Assembly (NCBI GenBank): GCA_016785225.1
Contig: JAFBJZ010000344.1
Coordinates: 248,001-312,000, forward strand
Length of the DNA stretch: 64,000 nucleotides
Origin: Psettodes erumei
Taxonomy: Eukaryota; Chordata; Actinopteri; Pleuronectiformes; Psettodidae
Reading direction: 5' to 3'
Every line of letters begins with the position of its first letter. Position 1 is the first letter of the stretch. Below are positions 40,947 to 49,592 of the stretch, piece after piece. Made by a program: the position numbers and the translations under genes. Below the pieces are notes generated by a model that saw only the letters and a program-made list of their open reading frames with translations, made no database searches and was not told where the DNA came from.

Positions 40947-40981
<35 letters not shown>

Positions 40982-43900
40982 GCACAGACATCTCTCAAAC
41001 CCGTCACACATCTTTAAAATAAGGTCATGCCTCCACAGCAGAGCAAACGCCTGCAAATTAACACTGTTCAATCACAAATATTCACTGGCAAGCAGCTGCA
41101 TTTGCACCCGCTCACAACACACACACAAACGAAATCTTTATGGATACATGTGTTCTTACACTCAGTGAGATGTCAGCGCTCTCTGAGAAACAAGCATGAG
41201 GCAGGATGAGATTCTCAAACGATGTGTGTCCTCCAGCAACTTTTAGAAGAATCAAGTGGTTTTAAATGGCAAGCAGAGGTCCGTCCAAGATCTGCATCCT
41301 GACAGAAGCAGCAGCAGCAGAAGCGGTTTCCAGCAGCTGTCCCAGCAAGCAGCCTCGTCCTGTGTCCAGAGTCCTCAAGGAAAATACGCGGCTTTTATGG
41401 TTCCCAGCTTTGCAGCAAGAATGCTCTGTTTGATAAAGGGACCATGGAATGGCAAGGGACAAGCAAAGGGGAGGAGGAGGAGGAGAGGGAGGAGGAGGGT
41501 GGAGGATGCATGGTACCTCAATTCAGAGAGAGGAGGACAGATGCGAGTGAGGAGGTGATGAGCAGCGTGTGTTGCGCGTAGAGAGCGGGAGCAGGCGCTG
41601 AATGAGGGGAAGGAGACTGTGTGTGTAGGCTACTGGCTCTGAGTGACTGGCTGAAAGAACTGCAGTGTTTCTCACTATGGCGCCACACATTCAGAGAGAG
41701 GGAGAGAGGGAGAGAGCGAGAGAGAGAGAGAGAGAGAGAGAAGTATATTGTCAATGCAAATCAAGGCAGCTGAGTTAATGTGAGTTGATGGGTGTGTTTG
41801 TTTACTTAAAGAAACCCACCTCAGGCAGGATGTTAAGGTGGCATATTGTGGTTGATTACAGTAACCTACATGTGAACGACACAGACACGCTTCACTTCTC
41901 TCCTGACGACTTCTGAAGCGTTGCATTTGCTCCCCCTCTCTCTGCTGTCTACCATTACAGTGCATGCCCTCTTTATACTGCAGTAACCTCTGTAATCGTG
42001 TACTCACTTTCAATCATTTCCTATGAAATGTAAAGGATCACAATTCGTTTCAGGCTTAAAGGAGAACCCGGAGAGGGACCTACTCCGACACTGACATCTC
42101 AGAGCAGATGTTTAGTAACAGATCAGTGGAAGTGGCGCAATGAAATAAGGCATGAACCAGTGCTCAGGCAGCACAGCATCTTACTTTCCTCCCCCACTGA
42201 GCAGCAACGTGACAATGCAGGATTTCACGGTTCATTGAACATCCACAAACCTCAAGGCCAACACAGTTTTATTTATATCCATGTGATCGCGTTTGATAAC
42301 AGAGCACACTGGTAAAAGTGAGTTTGGCAAGGCCCTGTCATTTTTTAAACTGACATTGGCTTCTGGGTCAGAAGGAGAATTTGGGAGGTCATGGCTGCGC
42401 TGGGTGGTCGGTCAGATTGTATAAAAGGTGAGAAACTATATGTTGTGCTCATTTTAGACCTCCAGAAATGAAACAGTATCTAATTACGACCTCTGGTCTT
42501 GATACAAAACCTTCGTCTTATCTATCTCTATCTCGTCCTATCTAATCTTATATTTAAAATTTTTGCACTTTCATAAAAAGATCATAAGGGGAATTACAGG
42601 ATTAAAAAATGGTGAAAATTAAATCAGCCTGGCTTTTACTCGTAATTATGGGTCAGGACGCAAAAGTGTTAAATCCTACATTTCCCATAATACGACTTCA
42701 TAGCTTCATTTGTTAAACCTTGTCTGTTTAAATGCCAAAATCATTCAGACTTGTGCCCGCCACTATGATTGGAAATTACCATGATGACACAACACACAAC
42801 TGTTATCACAGAGAAGTAATAGAATTGATGAGCCAATCAGTAGAGTGGCCCTTTAAATTGCACAAACTCTCAGAAAAACTAAAAAAGTCAGTTTGGTGTG
42901 CTGCCATTTCTACATCTTCACACAGCCTGTTTTACTTTTTTTCCTGCCAGCAAATCATGCTTTGGCCTGATCATGTTGTTGTGCAACGCTCTGGAGAGGT
43001 GACTACACTGTTGAACAAACTTGCAAACATCCCTCTTGTGTCACCAGTGCCTCCGGGGCAACAGCTTCCTCCCTGTCGATCCCATTTAAAAGTGTGTCAG
43101 TCAAAAGCGTCAACTAGAACTGTTACGCTCTCGGCAAGAATCCCCAATGGGTGACGACGCTGTTACCCTGGGGCAAACCACTCGGCCTTGATTGCTCCAG
43201 TAGCAACCTATTATAGAGTTCTGAAAGTTTGTCGCTCAGACACAAACCTCCATTCGTTGGGTTTCGATGAGCGATCATGACATTGCACAGAGGAATCTGG
43301 CAAATCCCTCTACAGAAACCTAACCCTGGATTTCCCACAGATTGGAACATCTTTCAGCATAGCTGGGTAGCACTGTACCACCAAAATACTGCAGCTATTT
43401 ATACAGAGAAGAGTGATTTTCCTTTCTCATAATACTGCTGTCTAAATAAAGCCCACATTAGATTCCATGTCACATAATTACAGCTCTGTAAACAGCCTGC
43501 TGCTTGACTAAAAGGTCTCTGTGTTTCACATTTTACTGTTGTGTTCAAAAGCCTATTCAACACCTAATAGATAGTTTTCCTTATCAGTGCTCATCCCCTG
43601 GAGAGAAAATGAGAGCTAATGAGGGGAGTGAAACCTTCCCAAACTGCCTGTGACGTCCCCGCTGCAGCAGTCACACTCTCTCTCTGCTCGATCACTTCTT
43701 TCTCTAAGTATTTGCCCCAGGATTCCCCTCAGTCCTCACATTTTCTCCCCCTCTGTCGTTTCCTTTCTCTCACCCCCTCTCTCCTACTTCATTGTCCATA
43801 GTCTTTTCCCTATGCTGCAGCTGAGACAGCGAGCACAAGTCATTGTGATGCAGCGTGCGTACAACACCACAGAGGAATAAATGGTAGTTTAATCGGCTCT

Positions 43901-45484
43901 AATAGGCCGGTTCTGACTCCATGCAGACATAGTGGTCACGGTTGTTATGTGCAACAAATGCATGCATGACATACTGATGAAGAACCTTGACTCTGATTCT
44001 ATGCGGTCCATATGCGGTAGTGAATATAATCTGCAAGGTCATCACATTATCATCACAACCACATTTACAGGAAATTGCCATCCTTCATCAACAGCACCAG
44101 AACCATCCGTTTTGTCATGTATTTATATCATTACAATATATTGTTGATATAACTATATCAACACAAGAAGATCACACTCCAGAGAAAATTAACCCCCATA
44201 AAACTAAAACTTGTGGATTTTCTACTTTGTTTTTTGTGCGAAAAAAGAAAAATGAAAATAAATGAAATATAATATGTCCATTGCAGAATTGTTGTGGACA
44301 GATTTCTTTTGGAAAAAAGTGAGACCTGTCTGTGGCCAAGGTTTTATCTGTACTCACTTGGTGTTGCTTGATATTTAATGTACAGACCTGAAAATGGCAG
44401 TTACCTGTATCTAATTCATGGCAAGAAAGCAAATAAGTGTATTTTCTTCAATGCCACTGTTTTTTTTAAACAAGCGATCATTATAAGACATTACTTAGGA
44501 TTAACTTCATGCTTTCAATGTGCAGCCAAGGTACAGTCCAACTATATGGTACACTTGTGGTTGTAACTGCCACACACACACACACACACACACACACAAG
44601 CACTCACATAAACACACACACAACACAAGAGAGAGAATGTGGATATGGTGTCATATACACTATACTGTGAACCCGGAGAGAGAAAAAGTATAATTGGCCT
44701 AAGAATGTAGGTCTTTATTTCATTACCTACTCCACTCCTCAGTCTTTCCACTGTACTGAAACCTGCCAAAGCCACTGTAGACATTGCAGTGTGTGTGAGA
44801 TGGTGGCCTCCTGTGCCGTAAACGTCAAATCTAATTACGGAAGGGAATTAGTGCTGGATCTTGCTGTGCTAAGACAGACTCTTCCTTATCAGGAGATGAT
44901 GAAAGCGCTTGGTATTTAACAGGACCAGGGACCCTACTGAGCAGTTAAACTTTAATCCTTACTTGCAGCGCTTTATAAATGATACAAATTTGAGGAAATT
45001 TACTAACAGGCAGCTTTTTACCCTAACTGGGCTTATTAAATTCACATTTACTTGAGCATATCAACATAGAAAGTTGCTGTTTATCATATAGATTCAATAT
45101 GATAACCCAAAATGCTGTTACAGGCTATATAAGATGATGCAGTATGGCCTACAGCATTTATCTAAATGTGACAAATCTGTTTGGACTTTTAAATGTATCC
45201 ACCCCTCCTCAGAAAACAAAATCCTACCTGTAGACCATGCTGGCATTAGGTTGGGCAGACGCCTGAAAGAAGTGGCCATGTACATGAAGAAGCTCCCCCA
45301 AACTCTGCTGCTCTCGAGGTCTGCAGGCTTCGAAGCTTCCTGGAAGGCAGCTGGTGGGGCTCGAAGGGAACACCCTGGTTCCTGCCCCCTGCCTCTGCTG
45401 GATGGAACTGGGGCAGCGATCCAGCCTCGGCCCCCCTCTCTGCCTGGGCACGGGGACCTCAGTACAGGCTGCCTTGAGATACAT
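15536..45484 (-). CDS. kcnab1: Voltage-gated K+ channel beta-1 subunit (Kv-beta1)
   Basis: Thirteen shared exons follow either of two first exons: 31461-31504, 28461-28498, 27686-27765, 27158-27202, 25800-25844, 24070-24113, 21588-21674, 17060-17145, 16434-16554, 16231-16325, 15953-16073, 15714-15802, 15536-15625. With the Kvbeta1.1-type exon the product is 399 aa, with the Kvbeta1.2-type 413 aa. Kv-beta subunits bind the T1 domain of Kv1 channels in the cytoplasm. The core is an NADPH-binding aldo-keto reductase. Here NLFDTAEVY keeps the catalytic Asp and Tyr, TTKLYWGG the Lys, and FANRPD the Asn. NLGKSGLRVSCLGLG opens the core and QVIPKMT...KRDYHH closes it; PKMT points to beta1 rather than beta2 or beta3. 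Small departures from mammals: VYSGGK for VYAAGK and KKKCW for KKKGW. Introns of up to about 8 kb carry the repeats listed below. Confidence 0.95.
17146..21587 (-). other. kcnab1: kcnab1 intron (4.4 kb)
   Basis: No exon recognised between the LKGSLQRMQLEYVDVVFANRPD exon and the IVRAMTHVINQGM exon. Contains a CA repeat at 19118-19154. Confidence 0.7.
19118..19154 (+). repeat. (CA)n microsatellite
   Basis: Pure CA run in a kcnab1 intron. Confidence 0.95.
26464..27075 (+). mobile_element. Decayed Tc1/mariner-type DNA transposon
   Basis: The interval matches, with many substitutions and gaps, a Tc1/mariner element common in fish genomes as I remember it. It keeps the stretch encoding the transposase segment around PDLNPIEHLWDE (near 26835-26870), the aaagcgaggtccataaag block (26780-26797), and the block near 26970-27000 (agaagtgtggaggctgt). 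Degenerate terminal repeats appear near 26464-26490 and 27055-27085. The frame is destroyed. It lies inside the kcnab1 intron between exons 25800-25844 and 27158-27202. Exact ends are approximate. Confidence 0.7.
29595..29690 (+). repeat. Dispersed direct repeat, copy 1
   Basis: About 95 bp in a kcnab1 intron, imperfectly repeated at 30125-30222. Shared core: actaataagaaataat followed by cagaag and gttaaatct. Probably a fragment of an unidentified interspersed repeat. Confidence 0.55.
30125..30222 (+). repeat. Dispersed direct repeat, copy 2
   Basis: Second copy of the repeat at 29595-29690, same orientation, about 530 bp away. Confidence 0.55.
31000..31026 (+). repeat. (CA)n microsatellite
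   Basis: Pure CA run; a shorter one follows at 31081-31095. Confidence 0.95.
35158..35180 (+). repeat. (TG)n microsatellite
   Basis: TG run continuing into an alternating CG/CA stretch (cgcacgcg). Confidence 0.9.
35577..35609 (+). repeat. (TG)n microsatellite
   Basis: TG run with one CG interruption. Confidence 0.9.
35971..36018 (+). repeat. (CA)n microsatellite
   Basis: 24 uninterrupted CA units, the longest run in the window. Confidence 0.95.
38878..38923 (+). repeat. (CA)n microsatellite
   Basis: Uninterrupted CA run about 0.8 kb downstream of the Kvbeta1.1-type exon. Confidence 0.95.
39417..39453 (+). repeat. (CA)n microsatellite
   Basis: Uninterrupted CA run 0.3 kb from the splice donor of the Kvbeta1.1-type first exon. 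Confidence 0.95.
39763..39977 (-). CDS. kcnab1: kcnab1 alternative first exon, Kvbeta1.1 type
   Basis: 71 codons plus CG, then GT donor at 39761-39762. The exon starts MQVSFACTDHGLK and ends KESTAKLTGMKY(R), matching mammalian Kvbeta1.1 (MQVSIACTEHNLK ... KESTAKQTGMKYR). The free N terminus of Kvbeta1.1 is a ball that plugs Kv1 pores and causes rapid inactivation. Its Cys7, known to be redox-sensitive, is kept (MQVSFAC). An Arg-rich stretch FRTVALIARSLG is also kept. The first ATG in frame is used; the frame extends upstream but without another ATG nearby. Splicing joins CG to the G that opens exon 31461-31504, restoring Arg before NLGKSG. Confidence 0.93.
40951..40978 (+). repeat. (CA)n microsatellite
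   Basis: CA run 1 kb upstream of the Kvbeta1.1-type first exon. Confidence 0.95.
41150..41640. repeat. Duplicated block K, copy 1
   Basis: Non-coding block about 1.2-1.7 kb upstream of the Kvbeta1.1 exon. It aligns in order with 51795-52092. Shared stretches include gctctctgag (41185 and 51825 regions), aaaggaccctggaatg-like (41435 and 51925), catggtacctca (41509 and 51990) and ggctactgg (41630 and 52080). The first part also matches 49500-49592. It may contain kcnab1 promoter or 5' UTR sequence, which I cannot prove. Confidence 0.7.
41692..41742 (+). repeat. (AG)n purine tract
   Basis: AG-rich run with GGG and GC interruptions next to block K. Confidence 0.9.
44571..44598 (+). repeat. (CA)n microsatellite
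   Basis: CA run within the kcnab1 Kvbeta1.2-specific intron. Confidence 0.95.
45228..45484 (-). CDS. kcnab1: kcnab1 alternative first exon, Kvbeta1.2 type
   Basis: 85 codons plus AG, then GT donor at 45226-45227. It starts MYLKAACTEVPVPR and ends LLHVHGHFFQ...SMVY(R). As I recall it, mammalian Kvbeta1.2 begins MHLYKPACADIPSPK and ends FLRVHGISLQ...GMAYR. The shared pattern (M..L...ACTE/AD.P.P; VHG; M.YR) and the phase-2 donor identify it, although the middle is poorly conserved. It lies 5.25 kb upstream of the Kvbeta1.1 exon, so the two should use separate promoters. The start is taken at the ATG at 45482-45484; the open frame continues seven codons upstream, to a codon I did not check as an alternative start. 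Confidence 0.78.
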
Positions 45485-46799
45485 GTTTTGAACCTTGTCT
45501 CCCACTGGCTGACAGGACTATTTCTTTTGTTAGCAAATCTCTTTCAATATATTTAGTTGTGGAGATCTGGCCTAAAAACATCTCCATGTAAGTGCATTGC
45601 AATGCCGGTCATGTGGGACCACAAAGGATATCCCTGTTTGTTTGCTCAAGAGTTCTTGTCATGCCAGGGACCAACAGAGTGATTTAGATTAATGACACTA
45701 TTTCCATAGATATATCAGACAAAGTACACTTGTGCACAGACAAAGCCAGGCAGCCGGACAAACAGACACACAAAAGAAAACACTAACGGTATCAAAGGGG
45801 ATAACAGCTAGGCGGCCAGAAAAATCTCTATGTGCCATACCTGTGATGTCAACTTTATTTTTAGCTGACTGACAAATTAAAAGAGAAAGGCGACTTTTGT
45901 TTAAGCTCCTCTTGGCTCCAGCGAGGCAAGCCAAACAAAGCTGGAGGGATATTTCTGTCCATCACAAATATCTTTCCCATGTGCAGCCAATCCAGGTAGA
46001 GTAGCAGGGCAAAAATGAAAAGAAGTGAGAAAGAAGTCTGGTAACATTTCTTTAAGGCAAGCAAATGCATGGGAACAGAGAGAGAAATCCAGTGAGGAAT
46101 GTGAACAGGAACTTTTTCTACCAGTTCATGACCAGATGAAGACTTGGCTGGTGCAGTGGTGAATGCTTTTTACTGTGTTTTAGATACTGAAGTGAGACAA
46201 TGTCATTTGTGAATGAGGAAATAGCCCCTAATGAACGAACACCCTTTCTTAGTTCTAATCTTTTATCTTTTTATTGTCTCAAAAGGCCGAACAGAGCTGT
46301 GTCTTTGGGCCTCTGTAACAGGGTAAACATATTACTTATGAATATATTTTAGCATTATCTGCTGTAGGGATCACTTACTGGCACCATCTGTTTCAATTTT
46401 CATCTTTGGCTGCGTGGCAGTATCATTGTTCTGCATGATTTCAGAGTGAGGGAGTGGTAAGGTCATTCATAGTGGTAAAAGTATCCCAAAATGTAATTAT
46501 ATTAATAGAAAAAGCATGTACATACACTACATCTTGCATATGAAGTTACGCTGTTACGTTGTACATCCACATATCAAACCTGACGAGCTCAAAAGTCTTT
46601 CTAAGTTAAAGTTTGTGCATTTTGTACATGCAGGAACAAACAGAGACAATCGCAAGGATGGAAACAGATGCATGTGCATGCAGACATATCAGGCATAACA
46701 CTCATTCACAGGCCTCAGGAGTATGCAGGCTGACAATAGAGATACAATGTTGTGGGGGAGCTGAGAGCACCTCTGTGTGTCTGCTCTGTCCTCCCACTC

Positions 46800-46960
46800 T
46801 GCGTGCAGTTTGAGCGGCAGATGCAGAGCATTTAGTCTATTTCAGTCCCTGGATATGTGAGGACTTTTCTTCTCTCATTCCTCCAAGACCAGAGTGAATC
46901 ATCCACGCTTGTACACAATCTGACTCCTGCAGGCAGAAAAGGCAACGCTGCTTGAAATAT
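46800..46960. repeat. Duplicated block L, copy 1
   Basis: Non-coding block about 1.3 kb upstream of the Kvbeta1.2-type exon. It aligns at roughly 90% by eye with 53445-53605. The best-kept part runs from agagcatttagtctatttca to the end of the cttgtacacaatctgactcc region. No ORF is shared, so conservation is of DNA or RNA, or the duplication is recent. Confidence 0.75.
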
Positions 46961-47490
46961 CAAACCTTGACAGTGGAATAATATAGTGACCAATCACGTG
47001 GAAATCCTTCACTTTGCTCTCACAGATCAGCAGTGTCACAGTTCACTCTTGGTTTGCAGCAGTCATTGGTCTGTAATCATGTGCAGTCTTATCTTCCATG
47101 TGCTCTCTCATTTTGCTATTGTTTTGCTTTATGCTGTTTGTAGTTAACACTCATGTTGAAGATATCATAAAACACTCTCATCAAGCCAGACATGGGGGCA
47201 ATAGAAAGTTCTTCAAATAATATGCTCTTGATATTATTTTTTTCTGAGTTACAATGAGCGAACACAAATATAGACCAAGTTGTTGTTGGTGGTGGTAGTA
47301 GTGGAGATTTCCTCATTTGGTTTGTGTTATTGTGTAAAACATCTATGAACTGAAGGCAGGATAACCAGGTTGGGTAAGTCCTCACTGGGATGGTACATAT
47401 CTTTGTCGATCAATCAAAACATAGTTGATGAGCTGATTACGATGACATTTTATCCAAAGATCTCTAATGACGCAGCAGGAACAGCTCTTA

Positions 47491-47700
47491 GATTAGCATC
47501 TGTCGTATGTTTCTCCTTTCCCATGCAGGATGGGAAGATACAGTATTTGGTGTTCAAGCACTTTGTTTTTTGAAAAAGCAAGGGGATTTTTTCAGTATGT
47601 TGGCATGTAAAATATGTAGATTAGCATCTGCCATATTTTTTTATTTCCGCATGCAGGATGGGAAGATACAGTATATATATATATCTTTGGTGTTCAAGCA
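47491..47700 (+). repeat. Tandemly duplicated C1q promoter segment
   Basis: A roughly 125-bp direct repeat upstream of the first C1q gene. Both units contain gattagcatctg, then gcaggatgggaagataca, then tttggtgttcaagca (units about 47491-47560 and 47617-47700). Only the second unit carries the expanded TATATATATATAT, which serves as TATA box at 47671-47684 about 40 nt before the ATG. Confidence 0.7.
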
Positions 47701-47723
47701 GAATCATCCAAAGTCATTCAAAG

Positions 47724-48994
47724 ATGAAGACCTCAGCAGCTCTGCTGGCTTTATGCCTCCTCTACCTGTCTGTGCCCGGGGTTTTCGGCATCTTGCGAGC
47801 CTTGTCCTCTGATTACAAAATAAAAGTTCTGGAGTACAAAATGTCAGCCACTGAAAAACTGTTAAAGCAGATGAAGCAACTGATCACAGGTAGGAACAAT
47901 CATTTTTTGTTGTCATTACCTTCAAATTGATGTAATACATGACTCTGATCACTAAGGCTGTCTCATTTGCATGGAGAAGAAACTTTCATAAGCAGACAAC
48001 CAAACAGCCAGCTTCCAAACACAAACACATAGACCAGACATATACCACTCTGACCATTCTGCTGATACACAGAGATTAGGTGTTAAATATGGTAACCATT
48101 ATTTCATGTGTGGTGGCTACAACCAGCCGGTGGTGTGTGTGAGAATGACTCAGAACAAATTTCACTGTCTTATTCGTTGTGATGTTGCAATATAATTGTT
48201 GGACATAGGAGGAGGGATAAATTCAGTTGGACTTTGGCTGTAAAGACAGTACTAGGAACAAGGATCAGTTCATTGTTGGCATTATCAAGTTGATGAAGTG
48301 TTGAAAAGATTAGGAGGACCAGGGTAAGAAAATACAGCTGTTTATTCAGGGTTTGTGTTGTTATCATTTTCAGTCAGGTTTAGGTGTATTTAAACAACAA
48401 CAAAATACAACAAAACAAATATTAAAATGCCCCCCTGTCTGTATGTTGTCTCTCAAGCTAACCGGGTTGCATTTGGAGCATCCATTGGCAATGTTGGAAA
48501 CACTGGACTCTACAACGCTGAGATCACACTGACCTACAAAACTGTCTACACAACCATGAGTGCATTCAACCCAACAACAGGTACTGTTACCGTAATGATG
48601 TGTATTCATATATATGGGTTCATTTGTTAGATAAATACTGTTGATAAAATGAAAAGCACAACAGCTACTGTACTTCATTTGGTATAAGATGTAATTCTGT
48701 TGATCGTCCACAGGTATTTTCACTGCTCCAGTCAAAGGAGTCTATTATTTCAGCTTCTCTGGCCATAACTATTCATCTCGACCAATGGGGCTGCGACTGA
48801 TGAAGAATGGAGTGCAGATGGTAACTGTGTTCAACCACGCTGCTGGAAAGCGCTATGAAACTGCAACAAATGGCATGATTCTACAACTTGAAGTTGGAGA
48901 CCAGGTGTACCTGAGGCTTCGGGCACACACCTGGATTTTTGATAACATTAATAACCACAGCACCTTCATTGGCCATTTGCTATTCCCCCTGTAA
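47724..48994 (+). CDS. Secreted C1q-domain protein, copy A
   Basis: Three exons, 47724-47889, 48458-48580, 48714-48994; 570 nt, 189 aa. A signal peptide (MKTSAALLALCLLYLSVPGVFG) is followed by a short heptad-like helix (VLEYKMSATEKLLKQMKQL). The C1q/TNF-like jelly roll starts at VAFGAS and ends GHLLFPL, with GIFTAPVKGVYYFSF at the exon 2-3 join. No collagen repeat is present, so it resembles the C1q-like and cerebellin-type proteins expanded in teleosts, which trimerise and bind ligands outside the cell. Exact orthology is not resolvable. TATATATA lies 40 nt before the ATG and ATTAAA at 49105-49110. Its C1q domain is nearer copy C than its tandem neighbour B. Confidence 0.88.
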
Positions 48995-49104
48995 GCGCAA
49001 TGAAGTTTTGATGGGTATAGCTCAAAAACGAAGTACAGAGAACAATCTTTAGCCACAGGGTTCTGTTTATTATTATGGCTATTGATAGAGGTGGTGGGCT
49101 TTCA

Positions 49105-49110
49105 ATTAAA
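49105..49110 (+). terminator. Poly(A) signal variant, C1q copy A
   Basis: ATTAAA about 110 nt past the stop; the equivalent hexamer is kept in copy B at 51367-51372. Confidence 0.45.
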
Positions 49111-49592
49111 GAAAAAACTAGAAGGTTCCAAAGAAATATTAGACTTTAACGAGCAAGAAGAACAGTCTCTTAACATGTTTGTGGTGGTGGTGTAACAGTA
49201 AGAAGGAATTAAAGAATTAAATCACTGCAGTCATATAAATGAACGCAAATTTAAAAGGAGTCTGTGTCATTATTGTTGTATCAATATCATCCCATCATAT
49301 ACACAAGCTGACTCACTTCTATGAAGGTGTTATATCCTGCCTAATGTTTTTGTTCACAATTCACAAAACAGGCTACAGAAGTGCTTGCCATAATTCACAT
49401 AAGATTTAAATAGTAAGACACCTGGCCTCCAGCCATGACAGTGGCACACCCACCTGCACACCAACACACAGGCATGCAAAGCCAGACTCTACTGATGCAA
49501 GTGCATTTACACTTAGTGAATTGTCAGGGCTCTCTGAGGAAGAATCAGAACTGCAGCTGCATTTCCATCTCAACAGGGTGGATCTCAGACCA

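Larger units (their letters stand above)
47485..49592 (+). repeat. Tandem duplication unit A
   Basis: Unit containing C1q copy A plus 3' flank. It repeats as 49593-51885 with high identity through promoter, introns, 3' UTR and downstream flank. The match ends abruptly after cagaccacaac at about 49592, where the upstream part of unit B begins; this marks the junction. Unit B has about 120 bp more in intron 1. Confidence 0.8.

Noticed and set aside
46390..46440. Short resemblance to U4 snRNA (gtggcagtatcattg).
   Set aside because: Only about 15 nt agree; the rest of U4, its Sm site and its stem loops are absent.
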